Source of the DNA: K189A clade bacterium
Lineage (GTDB): Bacteria > Pseudomonadota > Gammaproteobacteria > Pseudomonadales > Azotimanducaceae
NCBI GenBank assembly: GCA_007571095.1
Contig: RKSB01000195.1
Location: 1-22,021 of the forward strand
DNA length: 22,021 nt
Direction: 5' to 3'
Position numbers and translations under genes: made by a program. This document shows positions 1 to 6,581 of this stretch, piece by piece; position 1 is the first letter of the stretch, and each line of letters opens with the position of its first letter. The notes under the pieces were generated by a model that saw nothing but the letters and a program-made list of their open reading frames with translations, did not search any database and had not been told where the DNA came from.

Positions 1-399
1 ATCCAGCGACATTCGCAACCAAAAAGAGGCCAGTTAGCGAAGGCTGGGTGCCGAGTCTCTTCAAGACTCAGCACAACCCGATAACCGGTATTTTCTGCCA
101 ACGACGAGGCTCGCAAAAACAGACAAATCAGCAGTACTCGTGCGACTAATGCAGGCTGTCTGAATGTCGGAGCTTGCCGATTTACAGGCTCAAAACCCGA
201 TCAGGCTCGTTTTTTTGGCAAAACCCGTGCTCGTCGCCGAAAGGGCCGAAGCCGAATGGCCGATGAAACAAAACCTGTGCCCAGGCAGAACTCTCAAAAG
301 CTTCTCCTGAGTTCAGAAGCAACTCAGGAGAAAAGGAGCCAACAGGAGGAGGCAAGCACTCTGATTGCAAAGACAAGACTCTGAGAGAAGCTGAGCAAA
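1..399. other. Region without a recognisable gene downstream of ssb
   Basis: I find no convincing coding region here. The only open frame of any length (minus strand, 64 codons, 182-376) is compositionally odd, has no family resemblance that I recognise and overlaps a strong hairpin. Visible structure: a 6-bp hairpin at 53-69 (GAGTCT/AGACTC), a run of seven T at about 210-216 on the plus strand, and the 12-bp hairpin listed separately. It may be the tail of a neighbouring locus that lies outside the window. Confidence 0.5.
302..332 (-). terminator. Hairpin downstream of ssb, probable terminator
   Basis: A perfect 12-bp inverted repeat (302-313 with 321-332, core CTCCTGAGTT) encloses a 7-nt loop about 70 bases past the ssb stop. 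On the ssb strand the stem is followed by GCTTTTGAG, a short T tract. It is therefore a plausible but not ideal intrinsic terminator for ssb. The stem is symmetric and could also act on the other strand. Confidence 0.45.
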
Positions 400-912
400 C
401 TAAAACGGAATGTCGTCCTCAGGGTCTTTATCGACAGGTATGGGGTCGGGTTCCATGCGTTCGGGTACAACCGGTGAAACCTCTTTATAGTTCTCCTGAC
501 TGTAGTTGTCCTGGCTGCCTTCGATCAAGGGATCTGGACCAAAGGCGGCCGAATCGCCACTCCCCGAAGCACCGCCTCTGGAGTCCAGCATCATGAGTTC
601 GCGCACTCGAATCTCGGTACGGTAACGTCTCTGCCCGTCCGGTGCTTCCCAGGAGTCGGTTCGTAAACTACCCTCAATGTAAACTCTGGACCCCTTCTTC
701 AGATAGTCTCTGGCGATTTCTGCAAGGCGCTGAAAACAAACGACAGAATGCCACTCCGTTCGGCTCTGGGCTTCGCCGCTCTGACGGTCTCGCCAGTTTT
801 CCGTGGTCGCAACCCTCAGGCGAGTTACAGTCAACCCATTTTGAGAATAACGAACCTCTGGATCAGCTCCCAGATTGCCGATCAGCGTGACTTTGTTGAG
901 GCCTCTCGCCAT
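400..912 (-). CDS. ssb: Single-stranded DNA-binding protein
   Basis: SSB coats single-stranded DNA during replication, recombination and repair, and recruits partner enzymes through its C-terminus. The 170-residue product begins MARGLNKVTLIGNLG and has the OB-fold core (PEVRYSQNG, TEWHSVVCF, LKKGSRVYIEGSLRT). A polar linker follows, ending in the acidic tip DPEDDIPF, the protein-interaction motif of bacterial SSBs. The open frame extends 20 codons further upstream, but ATG at 912 matches the family start and has a strong AAAGGAGG ribosome-binding site at about 919-928. The gene is divergent from uvrA, a common proteobacterial pairing of repair genes. No SOS (LexA) box was found in the shared spacer by eye. 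Confidence 0.97.
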   Translation of the reverse strand: MARGLNKVTLIGNLGADPEVRYSQNGLTVTRLRVATTENWRDRQSGEAQSRTEWHSVVCFQRLAEIARDYLKKGSRVYIEGSLRTDSWEAPDGQRRYRTEIRVRELMMLDSRGGASGSGDSAAFGPDPLIEGSQDNYSQENYKEVSPVVPERMEPDPIPVDKDPEDDIPF

Positions 913-1045
913 AAAAAACCCTCCTTTGACTATAGCTTTTGCTTGCGAATTGCTATCATACAGCAAAGGCAATTATCCTTCTGAATTCCGCCCTCTTCGC
1001 ATATGATCCAGTGTCCATGCAAGGAGGCAGAATTCGGGTTGCCCG

Positions 1046-1082
1046 AGAACGGCTTGAGTGCCGATAGTCGTCAAGCCGTTCT
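1046..1082. repeat. Inverted repeat in the ssb/uvrA spacer
   Basis: A 12-bp perfect inverted repeat (AGAACGGCTTGA at 1046-1057, TCAAGCCGTTCT at 1071-1082) encloses a 13-nt loop. A small TCGGG/CCCGA hairpin lies just before it. There is no T tract on either side, so it is not a typical intrinsic terminator. It lies about midway between the divergent genes ssb and uvrA and could be an operator, an RNA hairpin or a dispersed palindrome. The rest of this spacer (913-1208) holds only short open frames without family resemblance. Confidence 0.5.
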
Positions 1083-1155
1083 GTCCTTCACCACTGCCAG
1101 TTTGCCACCTGAGAATCTGTTCGCACAGGGCGATCAACTGCAAGTGCTGGAAGAT

Positions 1156-1183
1156 TTGGTACTCCATGACCGGAAGAGATTAT
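1156..1183 (+). promoter_or_regulatory. Candidate uvrA promoter
   Basis: TTGGTA (1156-1161) and GATTAT (1178-1183) are spaced by 16 nt. Each matches four of six sigma-70 consensus bases, and a start about 20 nt before the uvrA ATG would follow. This is a match by eye only; no LexA-type CTG-N10-CAG site overlaps it. Confidence 0.3.
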
Positions 1184-1208
1184 CCCGAAAACCGGCAAGT
1201 AAAAAACG

Positions 1209-4088
1209 ATGGCCATAGAATGTATCACCATGCGAGGGGTGCGTACGCACAACCTCAAAAACATCAACCTGAGCCTGCCTCGAAACAAGCTGATTGTAAT
1301 CACCGGACTGTCCGGCTCGGGTAAATCCTCGCTGGCATTCGACACCCTCTACGCAGAAGGACAGAGACGTTATGTCGAATCCCTGTCCGCTTACGCCCGC
1401 CAGTTCCTGTCTGTCATGAAGAAGCCTGACATGGACTATCTGGAAGGCCTCTCTCCGGCCATTTCCATTGAGCAGAAAACCACTTCGCACAACCCGAGAT
1501 CAACTGTCGGAACTATTACCGAAATATACGACTATCTTCGCTTGTTGTTTGCCCGCATCGGAGAGCCTCGGTGCCCGAAACACGACAAACCACTGGCAAG
1601 TCAGACCGTATCGCAGATGGTTGACCAGGTGCTTGCATTGCCAAAAGAGACTCGATGCATGGTGCTGGCTCCTCTGGTCAGAGGACGCAAGGGTACCCAT
1701 CACCAGCTGTTTCCAGACCTTCTGAAGAAGGGATTTTTGCGAGCTCGCATCAATGGCGTAGTCACCAGCCTGGATGACCCGCCGACACTGGACAAAAACA
1801 AGAAGCACACAGTCGAAGTCGTAGTTGACCGGTTGCGCGTGGCTCCAGATATCGGGCTGCGTCTCTCAGAATCGATAGAGACGGCACTTCATCTGTCCGG
1901 CGGTACGGTGAGTATCTGCGACATGGACAAGGACAAGGACGACCTCATTTTTTCCTCCCTGTTTGCCTGCCCTGTTTGTGGATACAGCATTTCTGAACTG
2001 GAGCCTCGAATATTCTCATTCAACAATCCTGCTGGAGCCTGCCCTGACTGCGACGGGCTCGGCGTTACTCAGTACTTTGACCCGGAACTCATCGTACAGG
2101 AACCTGCCTTGAGTCTGGCAGACGGGGCTGTTCCGACCTGGAACAAACGCAATGTTTATTATTTTCATTTGTTGCAATCAGTGGCCACCCACTATGGCCT
2201 TGATCTCGATGTCCCCTTTGATCAATTACCGGCCGAACAGCGTGACGTTTTCCTGCATGGTTCGAAGGGCGAAAAAATTGACTTCAGTTACACCAACAGC
2301 AGAGGAGACAAGGTTGTCAGAAGGCACACCTTTGAGGGTATCGTCCCCAATGTAGAGAGGCGATACCGAGGCACTGATTCATCAATGGTCCGAGAGCAGC
2401 TTAGCCAATACCAATCGGTCAGACCCTGCCCATCATGCCGGGGTGCGAGGCTGAACGAAGCTGCTCGTCACACCTTCATAAAAGGAAAGGCTCTCCACGA
2501 CATCACCTCCATGTCAATCAGCGAAAGTGTCGACTATTTCGGCAAAATTCAGCCCGAGGGAGCCAAGGCTCAGGTGGCGGAAGTCATACTGAAAGAGGTC
2601 AAGGCCCGTTTGGGGTTTCTGGTAGATGTTGGACTCAACTATCTGACCCTCAATCGAAGCGCAGAAACCCTGTCCGGCGGAGAAGCGCAACGTATTCGGC
2701 TGGCCAGCCAAATCGGGGCGGGTCTGGTTGGAGTCATGTACATCCTTGACGAACCCTCTATCGGCCTTCACCAGAGAGACAACGCCAGATTGCTGGCTAC
2801 TCTGAGTAACCTGAAAAATCTGGGCAACACGGTCATAGTGGTTGAGCATGATGAAGAGGCTATACAGAACGCAGACTATATCGTTGACCTGGGCCCGGGG
2901 GCGGGGCAACACGGCGGAGAAGTGGTCGCGGAAGGCAGTTTGGCTGAAATCAAGAAGTCCGCAAGGTCCCTGACCGGCCAGTACCTGTCGAGAAAAAAGA
3001 TCATTCCCGTCCCGAAAACTCGACGCAAGCCCCAAAAGGACGGCTGGATTCGGTTGCATGGTGCAAGTGCGAACAACCTTTGTAATGTTCTTCTGGAAAT
3101 ACCGGCAGGCCTTATGACCTGCGTGACCGGAGTGTCGGGCAGCGGAAAATCAACCCTGATAAACCACACGCTCTACCCCATTCTGGCGCGCGCGCTGAAC
3201 AACGCAACTCAGCACAAGGCCGAAAAATATGACCGCATTGAGAACATCGACATGCTCGATAAGGTGATTGATATAGATCAGAGCCCTATCGGGCGGACAC
3301 CTCGATCAAACCCGGCAACCTACACCGGCCTGTTCAGCGTGGTCAGAGAACTGTTCGCCAGCACGCCAGAAGCACGTTCCCGAGGCTACAAGCCGGGTCG
3401 CTTCAGTTTCAATGTCAGAGGAGGACGCTGTGAGGCGTGTGCCGGCGGCGGTCTCATCAAGGTAGAAATGCATTTCCTGCCGGACATCTATGTAACCTGC
3501 GATCAATGCAAAGGGCAACGTTACGGAAGAGAGACGCTCGAAATCAGGTACAAGGGTAAAAATATAGATGAAGTGCTGAACATGACAGTAGAGGAGGCTG
3601 AGAGCTTCTTTGAAAAGATACCTCCCGTCAAAAGGAAGTTAAGTACCCTGATGGAGGTGGGCTTGTCCTATATTCGGCTGGGACAGAGTGCTACAACGCT
3701 TTCCGGTGGCGAAGCACAGAGAATCAAGCTGGCCCGAGAGCTGTCGAAGCGAGATACCGGCAATACCCTTTACATTCTGGATGAACCGACCACGGGGCTG
3801 CACTTTGAAGACATACGTATGCTGCTCTCCGTACTCCAGCAACTGCGTGACCGAGGCAATACCATCGTCGTCATTGAGCATAATCTGGACGTAATCAAGA
3901 CGGCTGACTGGATTGTGGATCTGGGTCCGGAAGGCGGTTTGGGAGGAGGCCGAATCATAGCCGCCGGAACGCCGGAAAACCTGCTACAGGAGAGGGCCTC
4001 TTATACAGGACAATCGCTGTCGGCCGTCCTGACAGAGGAACGCAGGGACAAGCCTGTTCGAGCAGTGGCCTCGGCAAGAGGAGGCTAG
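1209..4088 (+). CDS. uvrA: UvrABC excinuclease ATPase subunit A
   Basis: UvrA recognises DNA damage as a dimer and loads UvrB in nucleotide excision repair. The 959-residue protein is slightly longer than E. coli UvrA (940) and collinear with it. It has Walker A GLSGSGKSS (33-41), the HNPRSTVGTITEI segment, an N-terminal CPVC zinc module, the ABC signature LSGGEAQRI in both halves, a second Walker A GVSGSGKST (641-649), and a C-terminal zinc module with Cys741, 744, 764 and 767. The ATG at 1209 gives the family N-terminus, although only a weak ribosome-binding site (GGCAAGT) precedes it. Its last 40 bases form the left half of the 88-bp repeat that flanks the R-M insertion. The stop codon TAG (4086-4088) overlaps the rplQ-type stop (CTA at 4085-4087) in that repeat. 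Confidence 0.98.
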   Translation: MAIECITMRGVRTHNLKNINLSLPRNKLIVITGLSGSGKSSLAFDTLYAEGQRRYVESLSAYARQFLSVMKKPDMDYLEGLSPAISIEQKTTSHNPRSTVGTITEIYDYLRLLFARIGEPRCPKHDKPLASQTVSQMVDQVLALPKETRCMVLAPLVRGRKGTHHQLFPDLLKKGFLRARINGVVTSLDDPPTLDKNKKHTVEVVVDRLRVAPDIGLRLSESIETALHLSGGTVSICDMDKDKDDLIFSSLFACPVCGYSISELEPRIFSFNNPAGACPDCDGLGVTQYFDPELIVQEPALSLADGAVPTWNKRNVYYFHLLQSVATHYGLDLDVPFDQLPAEQRDVFLHGSKGEKIDFSYTNSRGDKVVRRHTFEGIVPNVERRYRGTDSSMVREQLSQYQSVRPCPSCRGARLNEAARHTFIKGKALHDITSMSISESVDYFGKIQPEGAKAQVAEVILKEVKARLGFLVDVGLNYLTLNRSAETLSGGEAQRIRLASQIGAGLVGVMYILDEPSIGLHQRDNARLLATLSNLKNLGNTVIVVEHDEEAIQNADYIVDLGPGAGQHGGEVVAEGSLAEIKKSARSLTGQYLSRKKIIPVPKTRRKPQKDGWIRLHGASANNLCNVLLEIPAGLMTCVTGVSGSGKSTLINHTLYPILARALNNATQHKAEKYDRIENIDMLDKVIDIDQSPIGRTPRSNPATYTGLFSVVRELFASTPEARSRGYKPGRFSFNVRGGRCEACAGGGLIKVEMHFLPDIYVTCDQCKGQRYGRETLEIRYKGKNIDEVLNMTVEEAESFFEKIPPVKRKLSTLMEVGLSYIRLGQSATTLSGGEAQRIKLARELSKRDTGNTLYILDEPTTGLHFEDIRMLLSVLQQLRDRGNTIVVIEHNLDVIKTADWIVDLGPEGGLGGGRIIAAGTPENLLQERASYTGQSLSAVLTEERRDKPVRAVASARGG

Positions 4089-4136
4089 TCCTCATCCTCC
4101 TCGTAATCATCTACCTCATCGAGTTCCGGTAGAGGC
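4049..4136. repeat. 88-bp direct repeat R1, left copy (uvrA/rplQ junction)
   Basis: This segment holds the true 3' end of uvrA and, past the shared CTAG stop site, a duplicate of the last 16 codons and stop of rplQ on the minus strand. It matches 6582-6669 at 87 of 88 positions; the only difference is C4059 versus T6592. Similarity stops abruptly on both sides. It marks the left boundary of the R-M insertion and looks like a target-site duplication. The intact rplQ is at the right copy, so the rplQ tail here is the duplicated fragment. Confidence 0.95.
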
Positions 4137-4222
4137 TTCCTGGCTTCGATGATCTTTTCTCTCAAGTGGCTGGCTTTGAAAAATTTGCCAGGCACTGCGA
4201 GGCTGGTTCCAGCTGGCTTCAT
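4085..4222 (-). pseudogene. Short chimeric frame ending in a duplicated rplQ tail
   Basis: A 45-codon frame starts at ATG 4222 and runs through repeat R2 (GKFFKASHLREKIIEAR). It continues without a frame break into the duplicated L17 tail LPELDEVDDYEEDED and stops at the duplicated rplQ stop. No ribosome-binding site stands out. It is most simply a by-product of the insertion, but the same R2 frame is also open in the second R2 copy (6294-6425). A real peptide cannot be excluded. I do not recognise the R2-encoded part. Confidence 0.3.
4139..4206. repeat. 68-bp direct repeat R2, left copy
   Basis: This matches 6315-6382 in the same orientation at 63 of 68 positions, and the first 42 bases are identical. 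It begins two bases after the end of repeat R1. Both copies are open on the minus strand in the same frame (KASHLREKIIEAR), so it may be a remnant of a coding or mobile sequence. Together with the right copy it directly flanks the two R-M genes. Confidence 0.9.
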
Positions 4223-4272
4223 TCAAGGGTCAATGGTAGTCGCCGGTATTACGGGTCGATATCCATGAGTTA

Positions 4273-4404
4273 ATGGAAAGTGTGGAGCCCGTGTTGACCT
4301 GGCCAGAATGCGGATCCTGTTCGCATGACGCAAGCGGCATGGCGAGAACATACTGCTGCAATCGACCCGAAACGAAAACAGGTTTTCATACCAGTGCTAA
4401 CTGA
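4273..4404 (+). pseudogene. Small Cys-rich frame, possible remnant of an IS1-type zinc-ribbon protein
   Basis: A 43-codon frame begins MESVEPVLTWPECGSC and continues GMARTYCCNRPETKTGFHT. The arrangement recalls the N-terminal zinc ribbon of IS1-family InsA proteins (CPxCGS, about 15 residues, RYxCxNPxC, TF). The first Cys position is Trp (TGG, one base from TGC/TGT) and the last is Thr. It overlaps the end of the methyltransferase gene on the opposite strand and no transposase body follows. This is a weak resemblance from memory, and chance is possible. Confidence 0.2.
4374..4387 (-). terminator. Weak hairpin at the end of the methyltransferase gene
   Basis: GAAAAC and GTTTTC arms (6 bp, 2-nt spacing) overlap the TGA stop of the methyltransferase and are followed on the minus strand by GTTTCGGG. 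The stem is short and AT-rich. It may end the R-M transcript, but the evidence is thin. Confidence 0.2.
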
Positions 4405-5273
4405 ACTGGTTCCTCTTCGTCAGCGTCAACCTGTTGACTTTCAAAATTGAAAACGAGAGTTTCTACAACAGATCGCCTGTTCTCCAGCTTTGCTCCCGAG
4501 TGATAGAAGTGATCCCTCGTGACCAGGTTAAACCTGTTCCAGTATTTGTCGATCATGGGATTTGGTCGGAAATCATTATGGTGCCAAGTCGACAGGATGA
4601 ATCGTGCGGGAGTTTTCGAAAGCACCAGAAAGAGCCTCTCCTCGTCCTCTTCTGTCCATCCATTGTAGTAGTCAACATATCTTCCAAAGTATGGCGGATC
4701 ACAATAGACCACATCATCTTTACCTGCTTTTTCGATGGTGTTCTGGAAATCTTCGCTGGTAAATTCCCACTCAGGTTTAATTATCGTGGAGACAGAATCT
4801 ACCTGGTTCACGATCTTCGTAATGTAGCCGGGACTAAACCTGTTTGGTTTCTTGCAGAAGGGTATATTCCAATCTCCCTTCTTGTTGAACCTCATCATTC
4901 CATTGAAGCCGGATCTTGAAAGAAACAAAAAATCCAGGCTCCGATGTTCCGCATTGAACCTGTCTTTTACCTTGCGGAAATGTACATAACCATCTTCATC
5001 AGCATTTCGTAGATGTTCTCCCTCTTCTTCCAGATAAGCTCTGACGCTCTCCGGCGTTATCTCGCCACCCTGAATGTCTTTATAAAACTGAACGATGTGG
5101 GGGTTAGTGTCGTTAAGGAGAGTCTCCCTGGGTGCTTCATTGAAAGCAACTACCCCTGTGCCTAAAAAAGGTTCGATCCATCGTCCCTGATACTCGGGGG
5201 TGATACTTGCAATCAGAGGAACCAATTTAGTCTTGATTCCCTGACTTTTAAGGGGTGGCACCACAGTCTTCAA
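4386..5273 (-). CDS. EcoRV-type adenine-N6 DNA methyltransferase (D12 class)
   Basis: This is the modification enzyme of a type II system. It transfers a methyl group from S-adenosylmethionine to adenine, presumably within GATATC. The 295-residue protein follows M.EcoRV closely from memory: PPLKSQGIKTKLVP (motif X), WIEPFLGTGVVAFN (motif I, SAM binding, about 32-45), DFLFLSRSGFNGMMRFN, FCKKPNRF, the catalytic DPPY (192-195) and STWHHNDFR. The start is TTG at 5273, one base after the TAG stop of the endonuclease gene. An AAGGAAG ribosome-binding site sits in the endonuclease's last codons. This start matches the family N-terminus, and no ATG is available nearby. Tight coupling to the upstream endonuclease implies joint expression unless an internal promoter exists. 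Confidence 0.95.
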   Translation of the reverse strand: MKTVVPPLKSQGIKTKLVPLIASITPEYQGRWIEPFLGTGVVAFNEAPRETLLNDTNPHIVQFYKDIQGGEITPESVRAYLEEEGEHLRNADEDGYVHFRKVKDRFNAEHRSLDFLFLSRSGFNGMMRFNKKGDWNIPFCKKPNRFSPGYITKIVNQVDSVSTIIKPEWEFTSEDFQNTIEKAGKDDVVYCDPPYFGRYVDYYNGWTEEDEERLFLVLSKTPARFILSTWHHNDFRPNPMIDKYWNRFNLVTRDHFYHSGAKLENRRSVVETLVFNFESQQVDADEEEPVQLALV

Positions 5274-5274
5274 T

Positions 5275-6195
5275 CTAATTCTTCCTTTTTTTCTTTGTTT
5301 TCATTGGATTTACGAGAGAAGCGTCTCCTCCTCTAAATTCCACAAAGTCCTTTATCCTTGTGATGGGAACAGATTTTCCATCTTTCATCATCGACGTGAC
5401 CTTGTAGTTCATCCAATACTCATCGAACCATTCTTCTCCAAGGTTCATGAACACTCCCCTACCTTCGAGGATATCTTCTATGTGAGTAATTGAACCGATG
5501 TTTGCTGTATTTCCAGAACCTTGTCTGTCACTTGCCAGTTCCCACTTTTCGCAGACGAAAAACTCAAAATCCCTTATTACAGACGCGATGGACGACAGCT
5601 TCTCAAACTCTACTACCCGACTGGAGTTCAGACTCTGCGGATACTCCGCACCATCCAGTTCACCGACAGCAGCAACTCCGCCTTCTTCCAGTATGTTCGC
5701 CTGGACTCTGGTGTAGATAATGCCGAGGCAAAAATGCCCAAGGTACTCAGAATACGGGAACTGGATATTCTTTGTGGAGGTTCGATCTTTGAAATAGGCT
5801 CCATGACTACCGAGAGTGAAGCCACTGACGTGATCTGGGTAATCAGGGTTCCGGTACGTTGTTTTCAAATCAACGGCGAACTTACAAGCTTCATTGTCCA
5901 GTGATACAAAGCTAAGGTCTGGGTACCAATTTTGGTGCTCTGCAAGAACGATGGAGTTGTTCGCACTTTCCGCAAACTCCAGCAATTTCGGAAACAGATG
6001 AATCTCCAAAATTTTCGATACTATCTTGGTATCAGTGGATATTGTGTAGAGGTTTCTATGGACATCGATGAAACCTTTTGCTGACCAGTCGCCCGATTCT
6101 GAACTAATGTAATCGCCCAAGTCAGCGACAAACTCCCATAAGACTTTCTTAAATCTGCGTTTCTCTGCCTGAGCGTTCGTATCAACCGCTGGCAT
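5275..6195 (-). CDS. EcoRV-family type II restriction endonuclease
   Basis: This cleaves unmethylated DNA, by homology at GATATC leaving blunt ends. Of 306 residues, the part from about residue 12 onward is collinear with R.EcoRV (245 aa): ISTDTKIVSKI, HQNWYPDLS with Asp93, and AVDLKTTY with Asp109 and Lys111. These correspond to EcoRV Asp74, Asp90 and Lys92. FTLGSHGAYF, TKNIQFPYSEYLGH and YTRV follow. The EcoRV recognition loop is kept as GSGNT (GSGNTANIGSI), as is the QN of the minor-groove loop. Extra length lies at the N-terminus, in an insertion after YTRV, and in a Lys-rich C-terminus. I chose ATG 6195; the frame also opens at TTG 6222, but no ribosome-binding site precedes that. The region is more AT-rich than its neighbours (sampled lines about 37-47% GC versus about 55% in uvrA), consistent with transfer. 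Confidence 0.93.
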   Translation of the reverse strand: MPAVDTNAQAEKRRFKKVLWEFVADLGDYISSESGDWSAKGFIDVHRNLYTISTDTKIVSKILEIHLFPKLLEFAESANNSIVLAEHQNWYPDLSFVSLDNEACKFAVDLKTTYRNPDYPDHVSGFTLGSHGAYFKDRTSTKNIQFPYSEYLGHFCLGIIYTRVQANILEEGGVAAVGELDGAEYPQSLNSSRVVEFEKLSSIASVIRDFEFFVCEKWELASDRQGSGNTANIGSITHIEDILEGRGVFMNLGEEWFDEYWMNYKVTSMMKDGKSVPITRIKDFVEFRGGDASLVNPMKTKKKRKN

Positions 6196-6220
6196 TTCCA
6201 GTCTTCGCCTAAAACCAGGC

Positions 6221-6249
6221 AAAATGGTTTATTAACAGCCTTGTGTCAA
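6221..6249 (-). promoter_or_regulatory. Candidate promoter for the R-M genes
   Basis: A perfect TTGACA (minus strand, 6244-6249) lies about 50 bases upstream of the endonuclease ATG. At 17 nt the -10 position reads CATTTT, a poor match. Only the -35 is convincing. Read-through from the rplQ operon, which is co-oriented and only 420 bases upstream, is an alternative source of transcript. Confidence 0.2.
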
Positions 6250-6293
6250 TAAGGAAGAGAATAGACCTGGAGGTTGTCTCACAAATCGAAGTT

Positions 6294-6425
6294 TCAGAAT
6301 CGCAAGTTGCTTTCCCTGGCTTCGATGATCTTTTCTCTCAAGTGGCTGGCTTTGAACAATTGACCAGGTGCTGCGAGGCTGGCTCCGAACTGGTCGCAAG
6401 AGTAACTGAGTATATAAGAGGACAT
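6294..6425 (-). other. Short frame across repeat R2, right copy
   Basis: ATG 6425 opens a 43-codon frame (MSSYILSYSCDQF...KASHLREKIIEARESNLRF) whose middle is the R2-encoded segment. Upstream, the frame stays open without a start codon for another 46 codons, back to a TAG near 6560, suggesting a decayed longer gene. I do not recognise the family. The remainder of 6223-6617 holds no other gene I can support; a plus-strand frame at 6243-6515 overlaps it but has no ribosome-binding site or family match. Confidence 0.25.
6315..6382. repeat. 68-bp direct repeat R2, right copy
   Basis: This is the second copy of the R2 sequence (63 of 68 identical to 4139-4206), in the same orientation. Unlike the left copy it is not adjacent to R1 but is separated from the right R1 copy by about 200 bases. 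Recombination between the R2 copies would delete both R-M genes and leave one R2. Confidence 0.9.
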
Positions 6426-6581
6426 GAGGGCCTTGAGAGCGTCCTGGATTCGCCGGGTTTTCAGAGCGAGAGCGACCGAGGGGTTGCTGGCGGTCGGGCT
6501 TATGCGGGCTGTTGAGAAAGGAGTCTTGTCAAGTGCGAGGCAGCAGAGGGTAACCCCGAAAGGCTAAACCGGCGAAGTCAG

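Noticed and set aside
973..1167. 64-codon minus-strand frame in the ssb/uvrA spacer
   Set aside because: There is no family match, it crosses the 12-bp palindrome, and an overlapping frame of similar size exists on the other strand.
2514..3059. 181-codon open frame antisense to uvrA
   Set aside because: It lies wholly within the conserved uvrA coding region, has no family resemblance and no ribosome-binding site; it is a shadow frame.
4434..4919. 161-codon plus-strand frame over the methyltransferase gene
   Set aside because: It is antisense to clear D12 methyltransferase motifs.
4386..6195. A wholly new defence system
   Set aside because: Both proteins align by eye with the known EcoRV restriction and modification enzymes; the novelty lies in arrangement and insertion mode rather than in the enzymes.
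6243..6515. 90-codon plus-strand frame in the right flank of the insertion
   Set aside because: It begins at GTG without a ribosome-binding site and has no recognisable family; it shares R2 with the left copy, where the frame soon diverges. The region is described under the repeats.
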